From Mizugakiibacter sediminis (lineage in GTDB: Bacteria; Pseudomonadota; Gammaproteobacteria; Xanthomonadales; Rhodanobacteraceae), in assembly GCF_000953855.2 (NCBI RefSeq), contig NZ_DF970162.1, forward strand, positions 44,429-108,428: 64,000 nt of DNA, in the 5' to 3' direction. A program made the translations under genes and the position numbers. Shown here one piece after another: positions 24,491 to 34,991 of this stretch; position 1 is the stretch's first letter; each line of letters starts with the position of its first letter. Under the pieces are notes generated by a model. That model was given only the letters and a program-made list of their open reading frames with translations, was not told where the DNA came from and did not search any database.

Positions 24491-26995
24491 TCAGCGAACG
24501 TCATCTTGCACGGCGCCGCTCACCTCCAGGCGCAGCGCCGCGGGGCGGTCGCGCAGCTTCGCCTCGACGGCGCCGTCGCGCACGGTCCAGGCGGCGTCGG
24601 CGCGGTCGAACTGCTCGGGGGCGACGCGCGGCAGCGGCGTGCCGTCCAGCGCGACCGCGCGCGCGTCGCGCGTGCCGACCAGGCGGAAGACGAGATCGCG
24701 CGGCGCGCCGCGGTAGCGGCCCTCGACGGCGTCGGCGCCGACGGTGATCGCGTCGCCGCTGCGCTGCTGGTGGAAGGCGCGGCGCGCGTAGACGCCGCGC
24801 GTGTAGGCGAGCGAGCCGCCGTCGTCCTCGTACAGCGCGCCGTCGGAGGCGGCGGCCGGGTAGACCTGCACGGTCAGCGGCTGGCCGGCCATCTCGCCGG
24901 TGTGCTGCACCACCGGCTGCAGGAACAGGAAGGCGCCGGCGCGCACGTACACCGGCGGGTCGTCCAGCGTCACCGGCACCTCGATCGCGGCGCCGCCGGC
25001 GACGCGCGCGCCGCTGCGGAAGTCGTACCAGTCGCCGGCCGGCAGGTACACGCGGCGCGTGGCGGCGTCGGGATACAGCACCGGCGCGATCAGCAGATCG
25101 CGGCCGAACATCGCCTCGTCGTCCAGTGCGTAGGTCTGCGCGTCCAGCGGGAATTCGAGGAACAGCGGGCGCAGCGCCGGCACGCCGCTGCGGCTGGCGT
25201 GCTCCATCACCGTGTACAGCGTCGGCAAGAGGCGATAGCGCAGCTCGATGGCGTGGCGGTTGTACACCTCGTGGCGCGCGCCGAACGACCACGGGTCCTG
25301 GTCGGGCGTGGAGATGTCGGTGTGCGCGCGCATGAACGGGTAGAACACGCCGAGCTGCAGCCAGCGCGTGAACAGTTCCGGCGAGGGATAGCCGACGAAG
25401 CCGCCGATGTCGGCGCCGACGAACGGGAAACCGGACAGGCCGAGGTTCATCAGCATCGGCAGCGACTGCCGCAGCGCCGGCCAGTCGGCGGTGTTGTCGC
25501 CGGTCCACACCGCGGCGTAGCGCTGGCCGCCGGCGAAGCTGGCGCGCGTCAGCACGAACGGCCGCGTGTCCGGGCGCAGCTTGGAGAGGCCCTCGAACGT
25601 CGCGCGGCTGTACAGCATGCCGTAGACGTTGTGCACCTCGCGGTGGTCGGTGGGATGGCCGTCGCCGTCGAAGCGCACGTCGTCGGGCATGGTGCCGGCC
25701 GGGCGCAGCCACACCGCCGGCTCGTCCATGTCGTTCCAGATGCCGGCGACGCCGGCGTCGAGCAGCGCGCCGTAGTGCTTGCCCCACCAGGCGCGCGTGG
25801 CGGCGCGGGTGAAGTCGGGGAAGGCGCTCGGCTGCGGATCGTGCGTCGACAGCGACGGCCACACCGGCCCGGTGAACAGCGAGCCGTCGGCGTTGCGCAC
25901 GAAGTGCTTGCCGGCGATGCCCTCGTCGAAGATGCGATAGCCGCGCTCCGCAGGCGGGTGCGGGTCGACGATGGTGACGACGTGAAAGCCCTGCTTGCGC
26001 AGGTCGTCGAGCATGCGCCTGGGATCGGGGAAGCGCGTGCGGTCCCAGGTGAACGGCTTGTAGTCCTGCTGGTAGTCGATGTCCAGCCAGAGCGTGTCGG
26101 CGGGGATGCGCTTGACGCGCAGCGTGTCGGCGACGGTGCGCAGGCGCAGCTCGGGGAAGTAGCCCCAGCGCGACTGGTGGTAGCCGAGCGCCCAGCGCGG
26201 CGGCAGCGGCATGCGCCCGGTCAGCGCGGTGTAGCGCTCGATCACCGCCTTGGGATCGGGGCCGGCGATGAAGTAGTAGTCGAGGTCGCCGCCGGTGGCG
26301 CCGAAGGCGAGCCGGTGCGGATCGTCGCGGCCGACGTCGAAGCTGGAGCGATACGTGTTGTCGAGGAAGATGCCGTGCGCGCGGCCGTCGCGCAGCACCA
26401 GGTAGAACGGCACCGACACGTACAGCGGATCGGTGGCGCCGTCGTAGTTGCCGGAGTCCGAATTCCACATCGCGTAGTGCATGCCGCCGAGGTTCTGCGC
26501 GCGCTTGTCGAGACGGCCGGTCTTCTCGCCGAAGCCGTAGACGTGGTCGGCGTCGCCGAGCTGCTTCCATACGCGCACCGTCGCGCCGGCGTGGGCCATG
26601 CCCTGCTCGGCGTCGTCGGCGTCCAGCACGCGACCGTCCTTGTCGTAGAAGGCGATGCGCAGCGGTTCACGCTCGATGCGCACGCGCAGCGCCGGCGTGC
26701 CGAGGTCGACGTGCGTCGCGTCGCTGTCGACGCTTACCTGCGGATCGCCCAGCGCGCGGTCCACCACCGCCCACGGATCGGCGCGGCCGAAGCTGCCGGA
26801 AGGCGCATAGCGCACGCGGATCACCTCGGGCGACAGCGCGGTGACGGCGACGATGCCGCCGTCGGCGTGCAGCACCACGCCGTTCCGTTCCTGCTCGATC
26901 GAGACGACGTTGCCGACCGACCGCCAGCCGGCGCGCGCCGGCGGCGCCGGCACGAACAGCAGCGACACGAGGATCCATACGAAAACACGAGGCAT
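24491..26995 (-). CDS. Exported GH31 alpha-glucosidase
   Basis: An 834-residue glycoside hydrolase family 31 enzyme with a signal peptide (about residues 1-23, ending PARAG). It has an N-terminal beta-sandwich with IRVRYAPSG, the (beta/alpha)8 domain with LWLDIDYQQDYKPFTWD, the nucleophile motif GIWNDMDEPAVW near residue 421, the acid/base region WTGDNTADW near 498, and C-terminal beta domains. It releases glucose from the non-reducing end of alpha-linked oligosaccharides, here in the periplasm or at the surface. It lies 11 bp after the debranching-type enzyme on the same strand, so the two form an operon behind the operator at 29755. Confidence 0.93.
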   Translation of the reverse strand: MPRVFVWILVSLLFVPAPPARAGWRSVGNVVSIEQERNGVVLHADGGIVAVTALSPEVIRVRYAPSGSFGRADPWAVVDRALGDPQVSVDSDATHVDLGTPALRVRIEREPLRIAFYDKDGRVLDADDAEQGMAHAGATVRVWKQLGDADHVYGFGEKTGRLDKRAQNLGGMHYAMWNSDSGNYDGATDPLYVSVPFYLVLRDGRAHGIFLDNTYRSSFDVGRDDPHRLAFGATGGDLDYYFIAGPDPKAVIERYTALTGRMPLPPRWALGYHQSRWGYFPELRLRTVADTLRVKRIPADTLWLDIDYQQDYKPFTWDRTRFPDPRRMLDDLRKQGFHVVTIVDPHPPAERGYRIFDEGIAGKHFVRNADGSLFTGPVWPSLSTHDPQPSAFPDFTRAATRAWWGKHYGALLDAGVAGIWNDMDEPAVWLRPAGTMPDDVRFDGDGHPTDHREVHNVYGMLYSRATFEGLSKLRPDTRPFVLTRASFAGGQRYAAVWTGDNTADWPALRQSLPMLMNLGLSGFPFVGADIGGFVGYPSPELFTRWLQLGVFYPFMRAHTDISTPDQDPWSFGARHEVYNRHAIELRYRLLPTLYTVMEHASRSGVPALRPLFLEFPLDAQTYALDDEAMFGRDLLIAPVLYPDAATRRVYLPAGDWYDFRSGARVAGGAAIEVPVTLDDPPVYVRAGAFLFLQPVVQHTGEMAGQPLTVQVYPAAASDGALYEDDGGSLAYTRGVYARRAFHQQRSGDAITVGADAVEGRYRGAPRDLVFRLVGTRDARAVALDGTPLPRVAPEQFDRADAAWTVRDGAVEAKLRDRPAALRLEVSGAVQDDVR

Positions 26996-27006
26996 GGCGG
27001 GCTCCA

Positions 27007-29604
27007 TCAAGGACCTTGGCCGCGCTGGATGGCCGTGGCGAGCACGTCCTTCCCGCGCAGCACGGGGAAACGATCGGGCACGAAGGCGGGCGGTGCGGCG
27101 AAATGCAGCGTGCCGAGGCGCGCGGCTACGCCGGGCTGCACTTCTACGCCGGCGAGCGGGCGGCCGTCCAGCGTGGCGCGGCGGCCGTCCCAGCGCAGTG
27201 TGCGCGCCGCGCCGGCCAGCGCGAAGGCGACGCGGCGGCGGCTGCCGTCGGCGGCGAGCAGGTCGAGCGTGACGCGGCGCGGCGTCGCCGGCAGCGGCGC
27301 GAAACGCCAGCGCCACGCCTCGCCGTTGCGGTCGACGACGAGATCGAGCGCCTCGTCGCGGCCGTAGGGCAGGCGCGCGGCGACGTGCGTCCACGCGCGC
27401 GGCAGCGCCGGCACGAAGGCGAGCGTGCCGTCGAGCAGGTCGGGGCGGAAACCGAGGTAGTCCTGGTAGGCGTTGCGCGCGAACTCGGCGACGCTCCACG
27501 CCTGCGCGTAGGTGCCGGAGGGCACCGGATCGCCGTGCGCGTCCGGCAGCGCGTCCAGCAGCTCGCTCATGCTGCCGCGCGTGCCCAGGTGCAGGATCTG
27601 GTCGGCGAGGTTGCGGCTGAGCGCCCACGCCAGCTGCTGCTGGCCGAACGCGGCGAGCGCGGTGACGGTGAAACCGGCGTTCCAGCCCCACACCGTGCCG
27701 TTATGGTAGGCGGCGTCCTTGTGGTAGTGCGCCGGGTCCTGGTGGCGCGGGTGGAAGTACGGATCGGCCGGGTCCAGCGAGGCGATGCCGTAGGGAAACA
27801 GCAGCGCGGACACGGTGCGGCGCAGCACGTCGGCCTGGATCGTCGCCGGCACGAACGGCGTGAACGGGATCGAGGCGAGCAGCAGCGCGTTCGGACGCAG
27901 GCGCGTGTCGCGCGTGCCGTCGACGCGCAGGTGGTCGGCCATCGTCGTGCCGTCCCAGAAACGACGCAGGAACGCGTCCCGCGCGCGCCGCGCCAGCGCG
28001 GCGTAGCGCTGCGCTTCCGCCGTGTCGCCGTCGCGGCGCGCCAGCGCGGCGCCGATCTCGAGCACCGTGTACCACAGCGCCTGCACCTCGACTGCGCGGT
28101 TGCCGCGCGGCGACCACGCCTGCCGGCCGGCGATGCGCGCGTCCATCCAGGTATCGGCGTCGCCGTGGGTGAGCAGGCCGTCGGCGTCGACGTGGTGGCG
28201 CAGCGCGCCGTCGACGTAGCGGCGGATCAGCGTGCGCAGCGGCGCAACGTAAGTTGCGTCGCCGCTGTAGCGCAGGTAGAGGTCACCGGCGCGGATCATC
28301 CATGGCGTGCCGTCGACGGTGTTGTAGATCACGCCGTCGCGGGCGACGCGGTTGGGAATGCGGCCTTCGTCCGGATCGGCCGGATCGCCGTGCTTCTGCC
28401 GCGAGGCGAAGGCGTCCAGCACCGCGCGCGCCTCCGCGAAGCGGCCTTCCACCAGCAGGGTGCCGGGCAGGGCGATGAAAGTGTCGCGGCCCCAGTTGTC
28501 GCGGAACCACGGCAGCCCGGCCCAGATGCCGGCGCCGAATTCGTCGACGACGAAGCTCTGCGCGCTGGCCTCGGCCCACAGCAGTGCGCGGTTGTAGGCA
28601 TCGTCCGGCGTGTGCAGCCAGGCGCGCGTCAGCACGGCGCGGCGCGCGTCGAGTTCCGCCCGCCAGCCGTCCTGCGCGGCCAGCGCGCGCGCTGCGGCGA
28701 TCGCTGCCCCGGCGCTGGCGGCGAAGGCGAGATGCACGGTGAACTGCGAGACTGGCGCGGCGCTTTCGATCAGCGGCGCCAGCGTGCCGGATGCGAGCGT
28801 CAGCGCCGGCGCGCGCGTCGGTGTCGCCGCTTCGGCGTCGAGTGCTTTTCCCTCCCCCCCGCGGGACGAGGACAGGGCGAGGGGGACGCGCGCAGCGCGT
28901 GCTTCTTCGCCCGATCGCGACGGCCGTCCTGCGGACGGCACCCCCTCACGCCGACCCGCGCCCCGCGGCGGAGCGGGGGAAAAGACCGCGGTGGCGGCAA
29001 CAGCACCCGCCGGCAACAAGCGCACGCGGAACGGCGCGTCGGCGCTGACGGCGACGAACGGCAGCGGCGTCGCATCCGCGTGGCCCGCGCGCGGCGCGAT
29101 CAGCGCGATGCCGTCGCGCATCGTCAGCGTCACGTCGTCCGCGCGGCGGTTCCACAGCGGCAACACCGCCAGCGTCGCCGCGCGCGCGCTTTCGACGCGC
29201 AGCGACAGCGCGTGGCGGTGCGCGTGCAGCATCAGCGCCTCGTGCGCGCCGGCGTAGTCGGCGCGGTCGCCCCAGGGTTCGATCGTCGCGCTCTGCGCCC
29301 GCGTGCGGTCGAGCAGGCGGCCGTCGACGAAGCTGGCGCGGTCGGCCAGCAGGGAGACGTCGCCGATGCGGTAACCGACGCCGCCGCGGTAGGCCGCGGT
29401 GTAGCCCTCGTAATAGCCGTCGAGGTTGTCGGTGGCGACGAACTGCGCGCGCTCGCCTGCCGGGATGCGTATCGCCATGAAGTCGAACAGCGTGGCCGCA
29501 TCGGGCGGCGCGTCCAGGGGTGCGGCGTCCGTCGCCGGCGCCGGCAGCACCAGGGCCAGCGCGAGCGCGCCGCCGATGATCTTGCCGCCGCGGATCCCGC
29601 CCAT
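27007..29604 (-). CDS. Exported amylo-alpha-1,6-glucosidase/debranching-type glycosidase (GDE_C family)
   Basis: An 865-residue protein with a signal peptide ending near residue 25 (ATDAA). An N-terminal domain of about 340 residues is followed by an (alpha/alpha)6 barrel with the GDE_C signature AGLPWFRDNWGRDTFIALPG (near residue 368), DGTPWMIRAG and YHNGTVWGWNAGF (near 636). Relatives split alpha-1,6 branch glucosyl units or act as related glucosidases. The exact bond is uncertain. Residues about 207-252 are encoded by a dispersed repeat inserted without breaking the frame. The ATG at 29604 opens the signal peptide. It is divergent from the GH13 gene, with a LacI-type operator between them, and forms an operon with GH31. 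Confidence 0.85.
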   Translation of the reverse strand: MGGIRGGKIIGGALALALVLPAPATDAAPLDAPPDAATLFDFMAIRIPAGERAQFVATDNLDGYYEGYTAAYRGGVGYRIGDVSLLADRASFVDGRLLDRTRAQSATIEPWGDRADYAGAHEALMLHAHRHALSLRVESARAATLAVLPLWNRRADDVTLTMRDGIALIAPRAGHADATPLPFVAVSADAPFRVRLLPAGAVAATAVFSPAPPRGAGRREGVPSAGRPSRSGEEARAARVPLALSSSRGGEGKALDAEAATPTRAPALTLASGTLAPLIESAAPVSQFTVHLAFAASAGAAIAAARALAAQDGWRAELDARRAVLTRAWLHTPDDAYNRALLWAEASAQSFVVDEFGAGIWAGLPWFRDNWGRDTFIALPGTLLVEGRFAEARAVLDAFASRQKHGDPADPDEGRIPNRVARDGVIYNTVDGTPWMIRAGDLYLRYSGDATYVAPLRTLIRRYVDGALRHHVDADGLLTHGDADTWMDARIAGRQAWSPRGNRAVEVQALWYTVLEIGAALARRDGDTAEAQRYAALARRARDAFLRRFWDGTTMADHLRVDGTRDTRLRPNALLLASIPFTPFVPATIQADVLRRTVSALLFPYGIASLDPADPYFHPRHQDPAHYHKDAAYHNGTVWGWNAGFTVTALAAFGQQQLAWALSRNLADQILHLGTRGSMSELLDALPDAHGDPVPSGTYAQAWSVAEFARNAYQDYLGFRPDLLDGTLAFVPALPRAWTHVAARLPYGRDEALDLVVDRNGEAWRWRFAPLPATPRRVTLDLLAADGSRRRVAFALAGAARTLRWDGRRATLDGRPLAGVEVQPGVAARLGTLHFAAPPAFVPDRFPVLRGKDVLATAIQRGQGP
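28850..28982. repeat. Dispersed repeat, family B, inside the debranching-enzyme gene
   Basis: The stretch from CCCTCCCCCC near 28850 to GGAGCGGGGG near 28980 matches the intergenic repeat at 31512. They share the hairpin GCCGTCCTGCGGACGGC (28923-28939) followed by ACCCCCTC and CCGACCCGC. In the coding frame it gives the low-complexity segment GRREGVPSAGRPSRSGEEAR and onward to SSSRGGEGK. The reading frame is kept. Confidence 0.75.
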
Positions 29605-29754
29605 CGCGCTCCCCGTCGCGGGCCGCCGCGGCCCGGTTGCGCATCGCCCTTCCGCCACTGGCGCCGGTCCGCGTTCCGTGCTACACCGGCGCGCGCCGGC
29701 GCCGCCCGACGCGCAAGCTAAACCGATTCCGCAGCAGGCCGAAAGGTTGCAGCG

Positions 29755-29770
29755 ATGAATACGTATGCGC
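29755..29770. promoter_or_regulatory. LacI-type operator 1 (ATGAATACGTATGCGC)
   Basis: The palindromic core ATACGTAT at 29759-29766 is identical to sites at 33260, 40045 and 46015. It lies 151 bp upstream of the debranching-enzyme start and 102 bp upstream of the GH13 start, so one site can control both directions. Assignment to the LacI-family protein at 49449 is inferred from the even palindrome with central CG, typical of LacI operators, and from the gene content. Confidence 0.75.
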
Positions 29771-29871
29771 CCCCATCGGTGGACGGCGCGGCGCGCGGTT
29801 AAGCTTTGCCGGGCCGCATCGCTGCGGCATGCGTCCCGCACGAGGCGGGCGCGCAGCTTCGGGAAGGACGC

Positions 29872-31488
<1,617 letters not shown>

Positions 31489-31511
31489 GCCGGCGTTCCG
31501 CGCGCGGATCT

Positions 31512-31655
31512 TCCGCCCTCCCCGGCGGGGCGAGGACCGCGTAATGGGGACGCGTGAAGCGCCTGTCCGTGGTCTGCCGCGCAAGGGCGAGCCGTCCTGC
31601 GGACGGCACCCCCTCGCCCCGACCCGCTCCCCGCTGGAGCGAAGGGGGCCAGAGG
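31512..31655. repeat. Dispersed repeat, family B, intergenic copy
   Basis: The repeat lies between the convergent GH13 gene and sugar transporter gene. It carries the hairpin GCCGTCCTGCGGACGGC (31591-31607) followed by ACCCCCTCGCCCCGACCCGC, as in the copy inside the debranching-enzyme gene. Its ends (CCCTCCCCGGCGGGG and the GGAGCGAAGGGGG side) form a longer inverted pair. Confidence 0.75.
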
Positions 31656-31733
31656 CGCAGGGTTCGAGGCGTCCAGCGATGCGCCGGCCCGCAACGCGAC
31701 GGGCGCCGCAGGCGCCCGTCGTTTCGTGCGCGG

Positions 31734-33122
31734 TTACTGGCCGATGCGCCGCAGCGGATGGCCGTCCATCAGCCTGCGCTCGATGTGTTCCAGGCTGACG
31801 CCCTTGGTTTCCGGCACCACCGCCAGCGTGATCAGCAGGAACAGCAGGTTCAACGCGGCGTACAGCCAGAAGGTGTTGCCCGGGCCGATCGCGTTCAGCA
31901 GGGTGAGGAAGGTGGCGCCGACGATCATGTTCGCCACCCAGTTGGTCACGGTGGAGGCGCCGACGCCGAACTCGCGACCCTTCAGCGGCTGGATCTCCGA
32001 GCACAGCGTCCACACCAGCGGACCGGCCGACATGGCGAAGCCGACGATGAACAGCAGCAGCATGCCGACGGCGGCGAGCTGCTCGGCGCGCGTGTCGATG
32101 CCGAGGTGCATCAGCGTGCCGACGATGCCGAGGCCGGCGGCCATGGTCACGCAGCCGGCGTAGAGGATCGGCTTGCGGCCCCAGCGGTCGACCAGGGCGA
32201 TGGCGATGAAGGTGGCGAGCACGTTGGTCAGGCCGACCGCGGCGGTGAACCACATCTGCGCGTGCACATCGTAACCCATGCTCTGGAAGATGCGCGGCGC
32301 GTAGTACATCACCACGTTGATGCCGGTGAGCTGCTGCATGATCTGCAGCAGCACGCCCAGCCCGACCGAGCGGCGGAAGTGGCGGTTCTCCAGGAACAGG
32401 TGCCAGCCGCGCTGCGGCGTGCGCAACTGCGCCTCGATGTCGGCGACCTCGCGGCGCACCGCCTCGGCGTCGCCGCGCAGGCGCTGCAGCACGTCGGCGG
32501 CGTCGCCGCCGCGGCCGCGCATCAGCAGCCAGCGCGGGCTCTCCGGCAGCACCATCACGCCGAGCAGGAACAGCGCGCCGGGAATCGCGATCACGCCCAG
32601 CATCCAGCGCCAGCTGCCGGTGTAGCTGAAGGCGGTGTCGGAGAGGAAGGCGACGAAGATGCCGATGGTGATCATCAGCTGGTAGGTGGAGATCATCGCG
32701 CCGCGGATGTGCCCGGAGGCGACCTCGGCGAGATACAGCGGCGCGGTGAACGCGGCCACGCCGATCGCCAGGCCGAGCACGGTGCGCGCGACGATCAGCG
32801 CCTGCGGCGAGCCGGCCGCGGCGCACATCAGCGAGCCGGCGACGAACAGCGCGGCGGCGAGGATCAGCGAACGCTTGCGTCCCAGCGCCGCGGCCAGCCA
32901 GCCGGCGCCGAGCGCGCCCACCGCGGCGCCCAGCATCATGCTGCTGACGATCCATTCGATCGTGTGGTCGTCGACGGCGAACTCCGCCTGGATCAACGGC
33001 GTGGCGCCGGAAATCACGCCGATGTCGAGGCCGAACATCAGCCCGGCCAGCGCCGCCAGCACGCAGATGAACACGGCGGCGGTGCGCGGTTGCACGTGGA
33101 CGGTTTGCGCGACGGTACTCAT
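31734..33122 (-). CDS. Sugar:H+ symporter of the MFS sugar-porter family (GalP/XylE-like)
   Basis: A 462-residue, 12-TM transporter with all sugar-porter signatures: GLMFGLDIGVISGA in TM1, GWLAAALGRKRSLI (motif A), PLYLAEVASGHIRGAM (PESPR-loop partner), LPESPRWLL, QQLTGINVVMYYAP in TM7, DRWGRKP and PETKGVSLE. It should import a monosaccharide, most likely glucose, across the inner membrane. I chose the ATG at 33122 because GGGGGAG stands five bases before it. Operator 2 lies 134 bp upstream, placing the gene in the maltodextrin regulon. It would deliver free glucose released by the exported glycosidases. Confidence 0.92.
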   Translation of the reverse strand: MSTVAQTVHVQPRTAAVFICVLAALAGLMFGLDIGVISGATPLIQAEFAVDDHTIEWIVSSMMLGAAVGALGAGWLAAALGRKRSLILAAALFVAGSLMCAAAGSPQALIVARTVLGLAIGVAAFTAPLYLAEVASGHIRGAMISTYQLMITIGIFVAFLSDTAFSYTGSWRWMLGVIAIPGALFLLGVMVLPESPRWLLMRGRGGDAADVLQRLRGDAEAVRREVADIEAQLRTPQRGWHLFLENRHFRRSVGLGVLLQIMQQLTGINVVMYYAPRIFQSMGYDVHAQMWFTAAVGLTNVLATFIAIALVDRWGRKPILYAGCVTMAAGLGIVGTLMHLGIDTRAEQLAAVGMLLLFIVGFAMSAGPLVWTLCSEIQPLKGREFGVGASTVTNWVANMIVGATFLTLLNAIGPGNTFWLYAALNLLFLLITLAVVPETKGVSLEHIERRLMDGHPLRRIGQ

Positions 33123-33255
33123 GGACACTCCCCCGGCTCAGGCGCTCCGCCCCCGCGGAGCCGCGTTTGCCGCCGGCGGCCGAGAACGGCGCCGGCGGGG
33201 CCGACGGGGCATGCTGCCACAGGCGCGGCGGCCGCCGTCAACCCGGCGTCGCCAT

Positions 33256-33271
33256 GCGCATACGTATGCGG
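33256..33271. promoter_or_regulatory. LacI-type operator 2 (GCGCATACGTATGCGG)
   Basis: CGCATACGTATGCG at 33257-33270 is a perfect 14-bp palindrome, the most symmetrical of the set. It stands upstream of the minus-strand sugar transporter and just after the stop of the gene at 33288, so only the transporter can be its target. Confidence 0.75.
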
Positions 33272-33287
33272 CCCGCGATCCGGCGCC

Positions 33288-33797
33288 TCAGCGCACGCGG
33301 ATCAGGCGGAAGCGCGTCTGCAGGCGCCAGCCGACGCCGTCGTCGTCGAGGCCGTGGGCTTCCCAGGTGAACGCGTCCGCGCCGACCTCGCGGAAGCACC
33401 AGCGCTGCGGACGGTCGTCCCAGTAGCCGGTCTGCACGATGTCGTCGCCGATGCGGCGGCCGACCAGGTGCACGTGCGCGCCGCGCCGTGCGTTGAACCA
33501 GTCGACGCGCCACAGTTTCGCCGTCGCATCGAACACGCGCAGCGTGGTGCCGTACATGATGCGCCGGCGCGTCGCCGCGGCGGCGTCCGGCACCAGCCAG
33601 ACGTCCTGCACGGCGCGGCCCTCCAGCGCCCAGCCGAAGTGCACCTCCAGCGGGCCGACCTCGTCGCCTGCGGGGTGCGGATCGCGGTACTCGCCGCGCC
33701 AACTGCCGATCAGCCGGCCGTAGGTGGCGGCGTGCTCGCCGAGGTCGGGATGCGGGCCGGCGGCGAACAGGCGCTCGGACAAGGCGGGGGCGGTCAT
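33288..33797 (-). CDS. DUF1579-like protein, function unknown
   Basis: A 169-residue soluble protein without a signal peptide. The pattern is that of a calycin-like barrel: RLIGSWRGEYRD, HFGWALEGRAVQDVW, MYGTTLRVFDATAKLWRVDW, IVQTGYWDDRPQRWCFREV and WRLQTRFRLIRVR. Such proteins (DUF1579 or related) have no established activity. The ATG at 33797 begins the conserved part. A frame extension upstream has no supporting ribosome site. It is a single gene, unrelated in type to the sugar genes on its left. Confidence 0.7.
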   Translation of the reverse strand: MTAPALSERLFAAGPHPDLGEHAATYGRLIGSWRGEYRDPHPAGDEVGPLEVHFGWALEGRAVQDVWLVPDAAAATRRRIMYGTTLRVFDATAKLWRVDWFNARRGAHVHLVGRRIGDDIVQTGYWDDRPQRWCFREVGADAFTWEAHGLDDDGVGWRLQTRFRLIRVR

Positions 33798-33963
33798 GGC
33801 GTCTCCTGCGGCGGAACGGATGCCACGAAGTCTTGCGCCACGGCCGCCCCGGCGCTTGGAAAATCTTGCGCGATGCGCGGTGCCGCAAGCGGGCAAGATC
33901 TGAGGCTGCCAACGGCCTGGACGATGGGCACACTTGAGGCTCTCGAGCCATCGCGCCCCGCAC

Positions 33964-34446
33964 ATGCCCGCCGCGACCGACCCGTCGACCCCCCGGACGG
34001 CCGGGGTGATTCCGCCGCCGGTGCTGTTTTTCGCCGCGCTCGCGCTCGGATTTGCGCTGCACCGCCTCTGGCCGCAGCCGCTGTTCGCCGATGCGACCGC
34101 CGGACGCGTCGCCGGCGTCGCGCTGATCGCGCTGGGCGCCGCGCTCGGCACGTGGATGATGTTGCACTTCCGGCGGGCCGGCACGCCCGTCTCGCCCCTG
34201 CGGCCCACGCGGCGGCTGGTCGTCTCGGGGCCGTACCGCTACAGCCGCAATCCGGACTACATCGGCCAGGCGCTGATCTGCGCCGGCATCGCGCTCGCCG
34301 CGAACGCCGCATGGGCGCTGCTGATGCTGCCGCCGGCGCTGCTGCTGGTGCGCCATGCCGTCGTCGCCCGCGAAGAGCGCTATCTGCTGGCGCTGTTCGG
34401 CGAGCCCTATGCCGCGTATTGCCGGCGCGTGCGCCGCTGGATCTGA
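33964..34446 (+). CDS. Isoprenylcysteine carboxyl methyltransferase-like membrane protein
   Basis: A 160-residue protein with about four membrane segments. The C-terminal half has the ICMT/NnrU-like signature: VVSGPYRYSRNPDYIGQALI, then ALLLVRHAVVAREERYLLALFG and EPYAAYCRRVRRW. Bacterial members of this family are SAM-dependent methyltransferases of unknown substrate. The RNPDY and EERYL..FG..Y..Y motifs form the cofactor site. I use the ATG at 33964. A TTG ten codons upstream is the alternative. Confidence 0.82.
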   Translation: MPAATDPSTPRTAGVIPPPVLFFAALALGFALHRLWPQPLFADATAGRVAGVALIALGAALGTWMMLHFRRAGTPVSPLRPTRRLVVSGPYRYSRNPDYIGQALICAGIALAANAAWALLMLPPALLLVRHAVVAREERYLLALFGEPYAAYCRRVRRWI

Positions 34447-34538
34447 ACCCGGGGCGCCGCATGCGCGGCGTGCGGACGAACCCGCACGCAACCCTTCGAT
34501 TACCATCCGTCCCGGCGACCCTCCGGAGCGACGACGGC

Positions 34539-34940
34539 ATGCACTGCCACCTGCGCATCGCGCGGCCCGTGAGCGACCTCGAGCGCGCGCGCACCATGTA
34601 CTGCCGCGGCCTCGGGCTGCGCGTCGTCGGCAGTTTCGAGAACCACGCCGGATTCGACGGCGTGATGCTCGGCATGCCCGGCGGCGCGTTCCATCTCGAG
34701 TTCACCCGTTGCCGCACGCACGCCGTGGCGCCGGCGCCCACGGTCGAGGACCTGCTGGTGTTCTATGTGCCGTCCGCGGCGGAGTGGGAAAGCCGGTGCG
34801 CCGCCATGCAGGCCGCGGGCTTCGAGGCGGTCGCCTCGTTCAACCCGTACTGGGAAGCCGACGGCCGCACCTTCCGCGACCGCGACGGCTACCGCGTGGT
34901 CCTGCAACGCGGCGACTGGCGCAACGCCGAGGCGGCGTGA
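34539..34940 (+). CDS. VOC-fold protein (glyoxalase/dioxygenase superfamily)
   Basis: A 133-residue protein with two beta-alpha-beta-beta-beta modules. It starts MHCHLRIARPVSDLERARTM, with a metal-ligand-like His in HLRIARPV and Glu in FHLEFTR, and closes with FRDRDGYRVVLQRGDW. Sequence and length fit the small glyoxalase/bleomycin-resistance group, whose substrates vary widely. It follows the ICMT-like gene by 92 bp, but no functional link is evident. The ribosome site (GGAG, 10 bases upstream) is distant. Confidence 0.8.
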   Translation: MHCHLRIARPVSDLERARTMYCRGLGLRVVGSFENHAGFDGVMLGMPGGAFHLEFTRCRTHAVAPAPTVEDLLVFYVPSAAEWESRCAAMQAAGFEAVASFNPYWEADGRTFRDRDGYRVVLQRGDWRNAEAA

Positions 34941-34991
34941 ACGGCGACGCGCATCGTTTCCGCACGCATCGGACCGATCGGGGCGTGGCCG

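Noticed and set aside
26980..27010. Possible frameshift at the GH31 start
   Set aside because: An initial base-by-base count seemed one base off, but the signal peptide and downstream codons are in one continuous frame. This was a counting slip, not a sequence feature.
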